Below, piece by piece: positions 7,975 through 17,234 of a stretch of 64,000 nt of DNA. The position numbers and the translations under genes were made by a program. Each line of letters begins with the position of its first letter. The stretch's first letter is position 1. The notes beneath the pieces are model-generated. The model saw only the letters and a list, made by a program, of their open reading frames with translations. It did not search any database and had not been told where the DNA came from. Origin of the DNA: Herbaspirillum rhizosphaerae (GTDB lineage: Bacteria; Pseudomonadota; Gammaproteobacteria; Burkholderiales; Burkholderiaceae_D); NCBI RefSeq assembly GCF_001189965.1, contig NZ_LFLU01000020.1, positions 1 to 64,000 of the forward strand, given 5' to 3'.

Positions 7975-9396
7975 TTACAAGCGATAGGCCTGTTTGGCCA
8001 GCCGGTATGTCAGGTCGTGCGCCAGTTCCAGCGCTTCGTCTTCGCGCAGGCGATGCTCGGCCACCAGTCGCGCCAGATAGCCGCAATCGATGCGGCGGCT
8101 GACGTCGTGCCGCGCCGGAATCGACAGGAAGGCGCGGGTGTCGTCGTTGAAGCCGACGGTGTTGGCGAAGCCGGCGGTCTCGGTGGTCAGTTCGCGGAAA
8201 CGGCGCATGCCTTCCGGCGCGTCGAAGAACCACCAGGCCGGGCCGAGCTTGAGCGCCGGATACACGCCGGCCAGCGGCGCCAGTTCGCGCGAATAGCTGG
8301 TCTCGTCGAGCGTAAACAGAATGACGGACAGCCGTGGATCGAGGCCGAAGCGGTCCAGCAGCGGCTTGAGCGCGCCGACGTATTCGGTCTGCATCGGAAT
8401 ATCGAAGCCCTTGTCGCGGCCGAAGCGCGCCAGCATCGTCGGACTATGGCTGCGCCAGGAGCCGGGATGGATCTGCATCACGAGACCGTCTTCGATGCTC
8501 ATCGCCGCCATCTCGGTCAGCATCTGGGCGCGAAACAGTTCGGCTTCATCGCGGCTGATCTTGCCCGAGAGCGCCTTGTCGAACAGCGCCTTGCATTCGG
8601 CCGGCGGCAAGTCGGCGGTGCGCGCGCTCGGATGACCGTGGTCGGTCGAGGTCGCGCCGTGTTCCTTGAAGAAGGCGCGGCGGTTGCGGTGCGCGTTCAG
8701 ATAGCCTTCCCAGCTGCGGGTGTTTTCGCCGGTCAGCTCGCCGAAGCGGGCGACATTGGCGGCGAAGCCTTCGAATTCCGGATCGATCACCGGGTCGGGA
8801 CGATAGGCGGTGACCACGCGCGGACGGCCCTTCGCGGTTTGCCAGGGATCGTTCTTCAGCTTGCCGTGATGGGTGAGCGGATCGAGCGGCGATTCGGTGG
8901 TGGCGATGACTTCGATGTTGAAGCGCTCAAACAGCGCGCGCGGGCGGAACTCGGGACGCTGCAGGCAGGCGTCGATGTGGTCGTAGAGGCGGTCGGCATT
9001 GGCTTCGCTCAGACCTTCTTCCAGCCCGAAGACTTCCTGGAACACGTGGTCCAGCCACATGGCGGACGGCGTGCCGCGGAACAGCGGCCAGTGTTTCGCC
9101 ACCAGGCGCCAGATGCGGCGCGGGTCGCTTTCCACCGCAGCGCCATCACGGGTGGGGATCCCGAGGTCTTCCAGCTTGACGCCCTGGCTGAACAGCATGC
9201 GGAAAACATAGTGGTCCGGCTGGATCAGCAGGGCCGACGGGTTGGGGAAGGCGGCGTTGTCGGCAAACCAGCTCGGGTCGGTGTGACCGTGCGGGCTGAC
9301 GATGGGCGCGTCCTTGATTTCCTGATACAGACGGCGCGCAATGGCGCGCGTGTCCGGGTCGGCGGGGAACAGTCGGTCTGGGTGCAGCAATGGCAT
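7975..9396 (-). CDS. uxaC: Glucuronate isomerase
   Basis: UxaC interconverts D-glucuronate and D-fructuronate (and D-galacturonate and D-tagaturonate) in the cytoplasm, the first step of hexuronate catabolism. The 473-residue protein has the amidohydrolase-like metal motif SPHGHTDP (His36 and His38), the segment RFNIEVIATTESPLDPL and a length near the family norm of about 470. The start at 9396 (MPLLHPDRLF) has an AGGAGA ribosome binding site 5 bp upstream, and a reading to 9498 adds a low-complexity basic extension without support. The gene sits between the GntR regulator and the importer, all in one direction. Confidence 0.93.
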   Translation of the reverse strand: MPLLHPDRLFPADPDTRAIARRLYQEIKDAPIVSPHGHTDPSWFADNAAFPNPSALLIQPDHYVFRMLFSQGVKLEDLGIPTRDGAAVESDPRRIWRLVAKHWPLFRGTPSAMWLDHVFQEVFGLEEGLSEANADRLYDHIDACLQRPEFRPRALFERFNIEVIATTESPLDPLTHHGKLKNDPWQTAKGRPRVVTAYRPDPVIDPEFEGFAANVARFGELTGENTRSWEGYLNAHRNRRAFFKEHGATSTDHGHPSARTADLPPAECKALFDKALSGKISRDEAELFRAQMLTEMAAMSIEDGLVMQIHPGSWRSHSPTMLARFGRDKGFDIPMQTEYVGALKPLLDRFGLDPRLSVILFTLDETSYSRELAPLAGVYPALKLGPAWWFFDAPEGMRRFRELTTETAGFANTVGFNDDTRAFLSIPARHDVSRRIDCGYLARLVAEHRLREDEALELAHDLTYRLAKQAYRL

Positions 9397-9536
9397 GTCG
9401 TCTCCTGATTTGCTATGGCTTGCTTGTCCGTTCACGGCATCCTTGGCTCTATCGGGCTTCGCAGTTTTTTGCTTACCCCGGCCTCTGGCGGACGTCATGA
9501 CGGTTTTTCTTTCTGAATCCGTTGTGGCTCTTGCCC

Positions 9537-10277
9537 TTACTCCGGGTTGTGCGGCATATACGCCTTGCCGCCGCCCCAGCCGCGCGAGAACTCGCTGGTC
9601 ACGCGTTCGAGGTGGGCGTGCATGGCTTTGCGCGCGCCGGCCGGGTCGCGGTCGACGATCGCCTCAAGAATGCGGCGATGGTCGACCAGCGTCTGCTGGC
9701 GTAATTCTTCGGTATGGAAGTGTTCTTCCATCTTGATCCACAGGCGGCCGCGCTGGTCCCACAGGTTTTCGATCACGCTGACCAGCGCGCTGTTGCCGGT
9801 GGCGCGGGCGATCGAGAGGTGGAAGGTGCGGTCGGCTTCTTCGTTGTTGGGGCGGTCGTGGTAGAAGCGCTCCATGTCGTTGAGGGCGCGCAGGATGGCG
9901 TCGAGTGCGCCGTCGGTGGCCATGCGCGCGGCAATCGCGGCGACTTCGCCTTCGATCATGCAGCGCGCCGACAGGATCTCGAACGGGCCCGGGCCGATTT
10001 CCTGGATGGCCGGCGCCGCGCCTTTCTTCTCGATTACATAAATCCCGGAACCGCCGCGCACCTCGATCACGCCGGTCAGCTCCAACGCGATCAGCGCTTC
10101 GCGGACCGAGGCGCGGCTGACCTTGAGCTGCGCCGCCAGGTCGCGTTCCGACGGCAGGCGTTCGCCGGCGTGAATCTGCTCATCGCGAATGTACGCCTGG
10201 ATGCGATCGGCGACCACGCGGTAAAGCCGCGTTTCGGGGGCGCTGAGTTCGGCGAGGGCAGTGACGACTTTGAGCAT
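9537..10277 (-). CDS. GntR-family (FadR subfamily) transcriptional regulator
   Basis: The 246-residue regulator has an N-terminal winged helix-turn-helix (about 15-80: RLPSERDLAAQLKVSRASVREALIALELTGVIEVRGGSGIYV) and a C-terminal FCD ligand domain with the metal-binding histidines expected of the family (RTFHLSIARATGN, VDHRRILEAI, MHAHL). FadR-subfamily members such as UxuR, ExuR and GntR commonly repress sugar-acid genes and are released by a pathway intermediate. It is the first gene of the hexuronate cluster, and two palindromes upstream (10305-10338, 10432-10451) resemble TGGTCNNACCA-type operators, which suggests autoregulation. Confidence 0.9.
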   Translation of the reverse strand: MLKVVTALAELSAPETRLYRVVADRIQAYIRDEQIHAGERLPSERDLAAQLKVSRASVREALIALELTGVIEVRGGSGIYVIEKKGAAPAIQEIGPGPFEILSARCMIEGEVAAIAARMATDGALDAILRALNDMERFYHDRPNNEEADRTFHLSIARATGNSALVSVIENLWDQRGRLWIKMEEHFHTEELRQQTLVDHRRILEAIVDRDPAGARKAMHAHLERVTSEFSRGWGGGKAYMPHNPE

Positions 10278-10304
10278 GGGGTGCTTTTCTAAAGGTCGCG
10301 AAAA

Positions 10305-10338
10305 ATTGGTCAGGCCATTCTAGGTTGGCCTGACCAAT
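10305..10338. promoter_or_regulatory. Candidate GntR operator 1
   Basis: A perfect 12-bp inverted repeat, ATTGGTCAGGCC and GGCCTGACCAAT, is separated by 10 bp and lies 28 bp upstream of the gntR start. Each arm contains a TGGTC/GACCA half-site typical of FadR-subfamily regulators. Its position suggests it blocks transcription of the hexuronate cluster. Confidence 0.65.
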
Positions 10339-10431
10339 ATTGCAATATGGTCTAGCCGATTTATTTTGTGGTTTGCCAAAGCGGCTGTGGAGGCGGCTTG
10401 TAAGCCAATTGACAGCTCATCGATGTCGATG

Positions 10432-10451
10432 AAAAGTGGTCGACCACTTTT
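10432..10451. promoter_or_regulatory. Candidate GntR operator 2
   Basis: A perfect 20-bp palindrome centred on AGTGGTCGACCACT. The core TGGTCGACCA is the same kind of half-site as in operator 1. A further half-site, AAGTGGTCAG, follows at about 10460. It lies 155 bp upstream of gntR and 260 bp upstream of cysT. Confidence 0.65.
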
Positions 10452-10713
10452 GATTTTCGTAAGTGGTCAGTCGTCGGATGACTATGCCTGAAGCCGCTTT
10501 CCGGCGATTGTGCCGAGGCTGGATTTTTGCAATTCAGGGTGTTTTTGCAGCTTTCTATATGCGTAATCTTTCTATAAACATGCAAAAAAATTCGTTCTCT
10601 TTATAACAATGCGGTGCGAATATCGCCATCCATTAGTCGTATTTGTAATAAGAGAATGTTTGCGCCGGCCCTTAAAAGAGCCGCGCTGGTTCAAATAAGA
10701 AGGAAGTACAAGC

Positions 10714-11577
10714 GTGACTGCGCCAATCGCCTTACCTGTTGCTAACAAAGCGCCGTTCCGGGTGTTGCCGGGCTTTCGGCTGTCGCTCGGCTTCACGCTG
10801 TTTTATCTGACGCTGATCGTCCTGATTCCCTTGTCGGCGGTGTTCCTCAAGACCTTCACCATGACCTGGGATGCTTTCGTCAGCGCCGTGACTTCGCCGC
10901 GCGTGATGGCCTCGTATCGGCTGACCTTCGGCGCCTCCTTGCTGGCCGCGCTGCTGAACGTGATCTTCGGCGGCATCGTGGCGTGGGTGCTGGTGCGTTA
11001 TAAATTCCCCGGCAAGCGCATCATCGACGCGCTGGTCGATTTGCCGTTTGCCTTGCCGACGGCGGTGGCCGGCATTGCGCTGACGACGCTGTATTCGCAG
11101 AACGGCTGGATCGGCCGCTACCTGGAGCCGCTCGGCATCAAGGTCGCTTTTACGCCGCTGGGCGTGCTGGTGGCCCTGACTTTCATCGGCTTGCCGTTCG
11201 TCGTGCGCACCGTGCAACCGGTGCTGGAAGATGCGGAACGCGAACTGGAAGAGGCCGCCGCCAGCCTCGGCGCCTCGCGTCTGCAAACCTTCGCCCGCGT
11301 GATTTTTCCGACGGTGTTTCCCGCGCTGCTGACCGGATTCGCACTGGCGTTTGCCCGCGCTACCGGCGAATACGGTTCGGTGGTCTTCATCGCCGGCAAC
11401 ATGCCGATGGTGTCCGAGATCACGCCGCTGTTCATCATCACCAAGCTCGAGCAATACGACTACACCGGCGCTACCGCGATTGCCGTGGTGATGCTGATCG
11501 TGTCCTTCGCCTTGCTGCTGACCATCAACCTGTTGCAAGCCTGGGTCCGCAAGCGCGGCCAGGCCGAGAAAGTCTGA
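10714..11577 (+). CDS. cysT: Sulfate/thiosulfate ABC transporter permease CysT
   Basis: CysT (CysU) is one of the two inner-membrane permeases for sulfate and thiosulfate. The 287-residue protein has about six membrane segments and the family coupling loop [30 protein letters not shown]. The start is a GTG at 10714 behind AAGAAGGAAG. It is followed after 1 bp by cysW, then cysA and cysB, making one operon. The usual periplasmic sulfate-binding protein gene (sbp or cysP) is not next to it and must lie elsewhere if present. Confidence 0.95.
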   Translation: MTAPIALPVANKAPFRVLPGFRLSLGFTLFYLTLIVLIPLSAVFLKTFTMTWDAFVSAVTSPRVMASYRLTFGASLLAALLNVIFGGIVAWVLVRYKFPGKRIIDALVDLPFALPTAVAGIALTTLYSQNGWIGRYLEPLGIKVAFTPLGVLVALTFIGLPFVVRTVQPVLEDAERELEEAAASLGASRLQTFARVIFPTVFPALLTGFALAFARATGEYGSVVFIAGNMPMVSEITPLFIITKLEQYDYTGATAIAVVMLIVSFALLLTINLLQAWVRKRGQAEKV

Positions 11578-11578
11578 C

Positions 11579-12496
11579 ATGAGCGCCGTCATTACTCCAG
11601 GCATCGCCACCACGCCCGCACGCGGCGAACCCGCCTACGCGCCGGCCGCCACGCTGGAACCCTTGTGGGTGCGCATCGTGCTGGTGGGGATCGCGTTTGC
11701 TTTCCTGACCCTGTTCCTGTTCGTGCCGCTGGTCGCCGTATTTTACGAAGGCCTGAAGAAGGGCTGGGACGTCTATATCGACAACATCATCGAACCGGAC
11801 GCCTGGTCGGCCATCAAGCTGACCCTGATGACGGCGGCGATCGCGGTGCCGCTCAACCTGGTGTTCGGCGTGGCTGCAGCGTGGTCGATCGCCAAGTTCG
11901 AGTTCCGCGGCAAGAACATTCTGCTGACGCTGATCGATTTGCCGTTCTCGGTGTCGCCGGTGATTTCCGGGCTGATCTATGTGTTGCTGTTCGGCCTGCA
12001 AGGTTACTTCGGTCCGTGGCTGCGCGAGCATGACATCAAGATTTTGTTTGCGGTGCCGGGCATCGTGCTGGCGACGGTGTTCGTGACCTTTCCCTTCGTG
12101 GCGCGCGAGCTGATTCCGCTGATGCAGTCGCAGGGCAGCGAAGAAGAAGAGGCCGCGTTGGTGCTGGGGGCCTCCGGCTGGAAGACCTTCTGGCATGTCA
12201 CCTTGCCGAACATCAAATGGGGCCTGCTGTACGGCGTGATCCTGTGCAACGCCCGCGCCATGGGCGAGTTCGGCGCGGTGTCGGTGGTGTCCGGCCATAT
12301 CCGCGGCGAGACCAACACCATCCCGCTGCAGGTGGAAATCCTCTACAACGAATTCAATATCGTCGGCGCGTTTGCGGTGGCGTCGCTGCTGGCCTTCCTT
12401 GCGCTGGTGACGCTGGCGATCAAGAGCTTTATCGAGTGGCGTCTGCACAAACAGCTGACCGCCCACGCCGCCCATCCCGGCGCAGATTTGGAGTAA
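11579..12496 (+). CDS. cysW: Sulfate/thiosulfate ABC transporter permease CysW
   Basis: CysW is the second permease of the sulfate importer and forms the membrane channel with CysT. The 305-residue protein shows about six hydrophobic segments, the motif [32 protein letters not shown] that docks onto CysA, and the conserved [26 protein letters not shown] segment. It begins 1 bp after cysT stops and ends 3 bp before cysA. The first 20 residues are an extra hydrophilic tail. Confidence 0.95.
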   Translation: MSAVITPGIATTPARGEPAYAPAATLEPLWVRIVLVGIAFAFLTLFLFVPLVAVFYEGLKKGWDVYIDNIIEPDAWSAIKLTLMTAAIAVPLNLVFGVAAAWSIAKFEFRGKNILLTLIDLPFSVSPVISGLIYVLLFGLQGYFGPWLREHDIKILFAVPGIVLATVFVTFPFVARELIPLMQSQGSEEEEAALVLGASGWKTFWHVTLPNIKWGLLYGVILCNARAMGEFGAVSVVSGHIRGETNTIPLQVEILYNEFNIVGAFAVASLLAFLALVTLAIKSFIEWRLHKQLTAHAAHPGADLE

Positions 12497-12499
12497 ATC

Positions 12500-13600
12500 A
12501 TGAGCATCGAAGTCAACAACATCAACAAGCGTTTCGGTAATTTCGTCGCACTGAACAACGTTTCGCTGAATTTTCCTGCGGGCGAACTGACGGCGCTGCT
12601 GGGGCCGTCCGGCTGCGGCAAGACCACGCTGCTGCGCATCATCGCCGGCCTGGAGTCGCCCGACTCCGGCCAGGTGCTGCTGGACGGCGACGATGCCTCG
12701 GCGCGCCATGTGCGCGAGCGACAGGTCGGTTTCGTATTCCAGCATTACGCCTTGTTCAAGCATATGACGGTGTTTGAAAACATCGCCTTCGGCCTGCGCG
12801 TCAAACCGCGCAATCAGCGTCCGTCGGAAGCGCAGATTCGCGAAAAGGTCACCAGCCTGTTGGAGCTGGTGCAACTCGACTGGCTGGCTGATCGCTATCC
12901 GCCGCAATTGTCCGGCGGCCAGCGTCAGCGTATCGCCCTGGCGCGCGCCCTGGCGGTGGAGCCGCGCGTGCTGCTGCTGGACGAACCGTTCGGCGCGCTC
13001 GACGCCAAGGTGCGCAAGGAGTTGCGCCGCTGGTTGCGCCGTCTGCATGACGAGCTGCACGTCACCAGCATTTTCGTCACCCACGATCAGGAAGAGGCGC
13101 TGGAAGTGGCCGACCAGATTGTGCTGATGAACAAGGGCAACGTCGAGCAGATCGGTTCGCCCAGCGAGGTTTATAACCACCCGGCGTCGCCATTCGTCTA
13201 CGGCTTCCTCGGCAACGTCAACCTGTTCCACGGCCGCGTGCATGAGGGCGTGCTGGAAGCCGGCGGCGTCACCTTCGATGCGCCCGATCATGCGCAGGCG
13301 CAGGACGAAAAGGGCATCGGCTACGTCCGTCCGCACGACCTTGAAGTCGATCGCTATTCGCCCGGCGCGGAAGGCATCGTGGCCCAGCTCAGGCGCTCGC
13401 ACGCCATCGGTCCGCTGGCGCAACTGGAGCTGGAGCGTGACGACAACTCGGAGCTGATCGAAGCCGTCATCTCCAATGAGCGCTTTGCACAATTGAATCT
13501 GAAAGACGGCGAAACGCTGGTGGTGCGACCGCGCCGCCTGCACGTGTTCGTCGACAACGCGGCCTCTACCGGGGTTGCACAGAATAAGGATGCACGATGA
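12500..13600 (+). CDS. cysA: Sulfate/thiosulfate import ATP-binding protein CysA
   Basis: CysA hydrolyses ATP to drive sulfate uptake through CysTW. The 366-residue protein has Walker [10 protein letters not shown] (about 36-44), signature [15 protein letters not shown], Walker [25 protein letters not shown], and a C-terminal CysA-type regulatory domain ([12 protein letters not shown], residues 270 onward). Its stop overlaps the cysB start by 4 bp (ATGA), so importer and regulator are translationally coupled. Confidence 0.96.
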   Translation: MSIEVNNINKRFGNFVALNNVSLNFPAGELTALLGPSGCGKTTLLRIIAGLESPDSGQVLLDGDDASARHVRERQVGFVFQHYALFKHMTVFENIAFGLRVKPRNQRPSEAQIREKVTSLLELVQLDWLADRYPPQLSGGQRQRIALARALAVEPRVLLLDEPFGALDAKVRKELRRWLRRLHDELHVTSIFVTHDQEEALEVADQIVLMNKGNVEQIGSPSEVYNHPASPFVYGFLGNVNLFHGRVHEGVLEAGGVTFDAPDHAQAQDEKGIGYVRPHDLEVDRYSPGAEGIVAQLRRSHAIGPLAQLELERDDNSELIEAVISNERFAQLNLKDGETLVVRPRRLHVFVDNAASTGVAQNKDAR

Positions 13601-14532
13601 ATTTCCAGCAATTGCGTTCCATTCGCGAAGCCGCGCGTTGCGGCTTCAACCTGACCGAAGTCGCCAACGTTCTGTTCACTTCGCAACCCGGCGTGAGCCG
13701 CCAGATCCGCGAGCTGGAAGAAGAGCTCGGCGTCGAGATTTTCGAGCGCAACGGCAAGCGCCTGATCGGCCTGACCGAACCGGGCAAGGGCATTCTGCAC
13801 ATCATTGAACGCCTGCTGCTGGAAGCGGAAAACCTGCGCCAGGCCAGCCAGGAATACGCCGGCGAGCAAAGCGGCACGCTGACCATTGCGACCACGCACA
13901 CGCAGGCGCGTTACGTGCTGCCGCGCGTGGTGCAGGCTTTCCGCGCGGCGTTCCCGCAGGTGCGCATTGCGCTCCAGCAGAGCGCGCCGGAACACATCGC
14001 CGAGTGGGTGATGTCAGGCAAGGCGGACGTCGGCATCGCCACCGAAGGCCTGAGCCAGTTCAAGGACCTGGTGTCTTTCCCTTGCTATACCTGGAACCAC
14101 GTCATCGTCGTGCCGCAAGGACATCCGCTGTTGTCGCTCAAGCATCCGATCACGCTGGAAGAACTGGCGGCGCATTCGCTGATTACCTATGACGTCGGCT
14201 TCACCGGCCGCGGCCATATCGACGACGCCTTCCGCAAGGCAGGCATCGAAAAGGACATCGTGCTGACGGCCATGGATTCGGACGTGATTCAGCAATACGT
14301 CGCGCTCGGTCTGGGCGTGGGCATCGTGGCGTCGATGGCGATCGAGCAGGGCAAGCATCACGGGCTGGAAGCGATCGAAGCATCGCACCTGTTTGCGCAG
14401 AACATCACGCGTCTGGCGGTGCGTCGCGGCGCGTATCTGCGTGCTTATACCTACGATTTCATTTTGCAGTTTGCGCCGGAACTCAAGCGCGCCGACATCG
14501 TTGCGGCATTGAACGAGCCGACGGCGCATTGA
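13597..14532 (+). CDS. cysB: LysR-family sulfur regulator CysB
   Basis: CysB is the LysR-type activator of sulfur-assimilation genes, responding to N-acetylserine or its isomer and to sulfur status. The 311-residue protein begins [45 protein letters not shown], a CysB/Cbl-type helix-turn-helix, followed by the effector domain with [11 protein letters not shown] near residue 100. It lies at the end of cysTWA with a 4-bp overlap, so it is made together with the importer it probably controls. A strong terminator follows 18 bp later. Confidence 0.94.
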   Translation: MNFQQLRSIREAARCGFNLTEVANVLFTSQPGVSRQIRELEEELGVEIFERNGKRLIGLTEPGKGILHIIERLLLEAENLRQASQEYAGEQSGTLTIATTHTQARYVLPRVVQAFRAAFPQVRIALQQSAPEHIAEWVMSGKADVGIATEGLSQFKDLVSFPCYTWNHVIVVPQGHPLLSLKHPITLEELAAHSLITYDVGFTGRGHIDDAFRKAGIEKDIVLTAMDSDVIQQYVALGLGVGIVASMAIEQGKHHGLEAIEASHLFAQNITRLAVRRGAYLRAYTYDFILQFAPELKRADIVAALNEPTAH

Positions 14533-14550
14533 TGTGACGCCGGTCAATAA

Positions 14551-14580
14551 AAACCGCCTTCAAACGAAGGCGGTTTTTTT
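14551..14580. terminator. Bidirectional terminator after cysB
   Basis: Stem AAACCGCCTT, loop CAAACG and return AAGGCGGTTT are followed by a T run, with an A run on the other side. It can stop cysB transcripts from the left and the convergent epimerase-like gene from the right. Confidence 0.92.
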
Positions 14581-14586
14581 ATGTGC

Positions 14587-15594
14587 TCAAACCATGGCTG
14601 GGTTGTGCAGGTTGGACGCCGGCAGGCAACCGAGACCTTCAAGCGTTGCACGCACCGCCTGGTCCAGCGGCGTATGCGGTTCTTCGCCGAGCACCTGCCG
14701 CAGGCGTTGATTGCTCATCTGCACCGGTTGTTGCCAGAGGTAGCGCATCTCTTTCATTTCTTTAAACAGCGGGACGAACGGCGAGGCCGGCGCCAGCAAC
14801 CACCACGGAAAGCCGCGCACCGGCAGCGACAGATTGCCGACGGCGCGGCGGATGGCGTTGATCATCTGCATGCCGTCGGCATCCCAGTGGCCGTGCATGT
14901 GGAAGGTCGCGAATCTGTCCAGCGCCGCTTCGCGTTCCAGCAGGCGCATCATGGTCTCGGCCAGATCGGGCAGATAAGTCCATTGATGGCCGAGGCCTTG
15001 TTTGCCGGGATTGGTGATCGAAGCCGGCATCTTGCCCGGTTTGACCAGGCATTGCGAAAACCAGTTGCTGCCTGCTTGCGGACCGAAAAAATCGCCGGCG
15101 CGCACCACCAGGCTGCGCACGCCGTCGCCGGAGGCGGCTTGCAGGCGGCGTTCCAGTTCGACGCGGATCGCGCCTTTGCGCGTGACGGGGCGTTGCGGAG
15201 AGTCTTCGCTCAGATGCGGCAAGGCATCCGGGCCGTAGTTGTAGATGGTGCCCGGCAGCAGGATGCGCGCGCCGAAATCCTGGGCGGCGGCGATGCTGTT
15301 GTCGATCATCGGCAGCACCAGCTCGGCCCAGCGCTGGTAGCCCGGCGGATTGACGGCGTGGACGATCAGGTCGACGTCGCGTGCCGCGGCGACCACGTCG
15401 GCGCGCTGCATGGCGTCGCCCTGTATCCAGTTGAATCTGTCCATGCCCGGGCGGGCCGCCATGTGCCCGGCATTGCGATGCAGCGCGCGCACGCTCCAGC
15501 CGCGCGCCTGCAGCTTGCGGGCCATTTCGCCGCCGATGCCGCCGGTGGCGCCGAGCACCAGTGCGGTTTTTTGCGTAGTCAATGCATTGTTCAT
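14587..15594 (-). CDS. NAD-dependent epimerase/dehydratase-like protein
   Basis: The 335-residue protein is an atypical (extended) short-chain dehydrogenase. The dinucleotide-binding motif GATGGIGG is at residues 15-22, followed by HAVNPPGYQRWAELVLPMIDNSI and GTIYNYGPD, where the YxxxK-like active-site Tyr would be. It is probably a sugar-nucleotide or small-molecule epimerase or reductase of unknown substrate. The ATG at 15594 has GGAG upstream. A LysR regulator is transcribed divergently about 95 bp away and likely controls it. Confidence 0.8.
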   Translation of the reverse strand: MNNALTTQKTALVLGATGGIGGEMARKLQARGWSVRALHRNAGHMAARPGMDRFNWIQGDAMQRADVVAAARDVDLIVHAVNPPGYQRWAELVLPMIDNSIAAAQDFGARILLPGTIYNYGPDALPHLSEDSPQRPVTRKGAIRVELERRLQAASGDGVRSLVVRAGDFFGPQAGSNWFSQCLVKPGKMPASITNPGKQGLGHQWTYLPDLAETMMRLLEREAALDRFATFHMHGHWDADGMQMINAIRRAVGNLSLPVRGFPWWLLAPASPFVPLFKEMKEMRYLWQQPVQMSNQRLRQVLGEEPHTPLDQAVRATLEGLGCLPASNLHNPAMV

Positions 15595-15690
15595 GATTCG
15601 CTCCGTGGTTGAGTTCCAGTGACGCCAGTGTCGGATAAACCTCTGTTAAATGGAATTGTTGAAAATAAGTGAGGTGCTATACTTATTTGT

Positions 15691-16599
15691 ATGACTAAAC
15701 AAGCTGCCGATCCCGGCTGGGAGCTCTACCGTTCCTTTCTCGCCGTGCTGACCGAGGGCTCGCTCTCGGCGGCCGCGCGTGCGCTCGGGCTGACGCAGCC
15801 GACCATCGGCCGTCACGTGGATGCGCTGGAGCAGGCGGTCGGTTTTGCCTTGTTTACGCGTTCGCAACACGGCTTCATGCCGACCGAGGCGGCGCTGAGT
15901 TTGCAACCATATGCAGAAAGTCTGGCCTCGACCACTGCGGCCCTGATGCGCGCGGCATCGGCGCACGGCGGCAAGGATGCCTCTGTACGCGGCACGGTGC
16001 GCATTACCGCCAGCGAAGTGGTGGGCGCGGAAATCCTGCCGCCCATCCTGGTCGGGCTGAAGCAGGCGCATCCCGAGCTGGTGGTCGAGCTGGCCTTGTC
16101 GAATCGTGTCGAAGACCTACTGCGGCGTGAAGCCGACATCGCCGTGCGCATGTTGCGACCGACGCAGGAAGTCCTGGTCACGCGACGCGCCGGCGTGATT
16201 GAACTAGGCTTCCACGCGCACAAGGATTACCTGGCGCAGCGCGGCACGCCGAAGAACATGGATCAGTTGATCGGGCACACGCTGATCGGATTCGACAAGG
16301 AAACCGCCTTCGTCCGCAATGCCGCAAAAGACATCGCCATCATGCGGCGCAATCACTTTTCCCTGCGCACCGACAGCGACCTGGCGCAACTGGCGATGAT
16401 TCGCGCCGGCTATGGCATCGGCATGTGCCAGACGCCATTGGCCAGGCGTAACGCCGATCTGGTGCGCTTGTTTCCGAAGCAGTTTTCGATGAAGCTGGAG
16501 ACCTGGGTGGTGATGCATGAAGACTTGCGCAGCAGCGCGCGCGTGAGCGTGACCTTCGATGCGCTGGTTGAGGGCTTGCAGGAATACATCGCATCATGA
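15691..16599 (+). CDS. LysR-family transcriptional regulator
   Basis: The 302-residue protein has a LysR helix-turn-helix at about 12-72 (SFLAVLTEGSLSAAARALGLTQPTIGRHVDALEQAVG) and a C-terminal effector domain from about 95. It is divergent from the epimerase-like gene, the classical LysR arrangement, and the AT-rich stretch at 15650-15690 is the likely shared control region. Its stop overlaps the start of the DTW-domain gene by 4 bp, which is curious because that gene is functionally unrelated. Confidence 0.9.
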   Translation: MTKQAADPGWELYRSFLAVLTEGSLSAAARALGLTQPTIGRHVDALEQAVGFALFTRSQHGFMPTEAALSLQPYAESLASTTAALMRAASAHGGKDASVRGTVRITASEVVGAEILPPILVGLKQAHPELVVELALSNRVEDLLRREADIAVRMLRPTQEVLVTRRAGVIELGFHAHKDYLAQRGTPKNMDQLIGHTLIGFDKETAFVRNAAKDIAIMRRNHFSLRTDSDLAQLAMIRAGYGIGMCQTPLARRNADLVRLFPKQFSMKLETWVVMHEDLRSSARVSVTFDALVEGLQEYIAS

Positions 16600-17234
16600 G
16601 CGCCGGTATCTATCCAAAACGCCCGACGTGCGCGCATTGCCTGCGAGCGCAGAGCAGTTGTATCTGCGGCTGGATCAAGGCTCTGGCGCCGGTAGCGCAA
16701 GTGCTGATCCTGCAGCATCCGCTGGAAATCCATCAGGCCAAGGGAAGCGGGCGTTTGCTGCATCTCAGCCTGGAGCGCAGCGTGCTGGTCAACGGCGAGC
16801 AATTTGAGGAAGAGGCCTTGCGCGGCCTGCTGTATGCGGATGAGGAGGGGGCGTCGATACAGCCGGTGCTGCTGTATCCGCAGACGCCGGGCGAATTACC
16901 GGCGCAGGTGTTGCCGGATCTGTCCGCACCGGCGCGCGTGCGGCTGGTGATTCTCGATGCGACCTGGCGCAAGAGTCGCAAGATGCTGTATCTGAATCCC
17001 TTGCTGCAACAATTGCCGCGCCTGCCGCTGATCGATCCGCCGGCGTCGCAATATCGCATCCGCAAGGCGCATCGCGCGGATCAGTTGTCGACGCTGGAAG
17101 CAACTTGCCATGCACTGGCGCAACTGGAAGCCGATGAGGGCAAATATCTGCCGTTGCTGCAGGCGTTCGACGGCTTTGTGGCGCAGCAGACTTCTTACCT
17201 TCCCACGGATCCGCTCAGCGATCCTCCAGCGTGA
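16596..17234 (+). CDS. DTW-domain tRNA-uridine aminocarboxypropyltransferase
   Basis: DTW-domain proteins transfer the 3-amino-3-carboxypropyl group from S-adenosylmethionine to uridines in tRNA (acp3U; TapT/TuaA class). The 212-residue protein has an N-terminal cysteine cluster that may bind zinc (CAHCLRAQSSCICGW, residues 12-26), the segment LILQHPLEIHQAKGSGRLL and the signature DATWRKSRKM near residue 125. It overlaps the LysR gene by 4 bp at its start and the convergent Lrp gene by 20 bp at its end. Confidence 0.85.
   Translation: MSAGIYPKRPTCAHCLRAQSSCICGWIKALAPVAQVLILQHPLEIHQAKGSGRLLHLSLERSVLVNGEQFEEEALRGLLYADEEGASIQPVLLYPQTPGELPAQVLPDLSAPARVRLVILDATWRKSRKMLYLNPLLQQLPRLPLIDPPASQYRIRKAHRADQLSTLEATCHALAQLEADEGKYLPLLQAFDGFVAQQTSYLPTDPLSDPPA

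Larger units (their letters stand above)
10278..10713. other. Divergent regulatory region between the gntR cluster and cysTWA
   Basis: This 436-bp region encodes no convincing protein. The left half holds two palindromes read as GntR operators. The right half (about 10555-10700) turns AT-rich, which fits the promoter and CysB-binding region for cysTWA, although I cannot place a specific CysB site. The short open frames here lack ribosome binding sites. Confidence 0.6.

Noticed and set aside
9397-9498. N-terminal extension of uxaC
   Set aside because: The added 34 residues are low-complexity and basic; the internal ATG at 9396 has an AGGAGA ribosome binding site and fits the family start.
11525-13543. 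672-codon minus-strand frame
   Set aside because: Antisense to cysW and cysA; composition and lack of any domain show it is a shadow frame.
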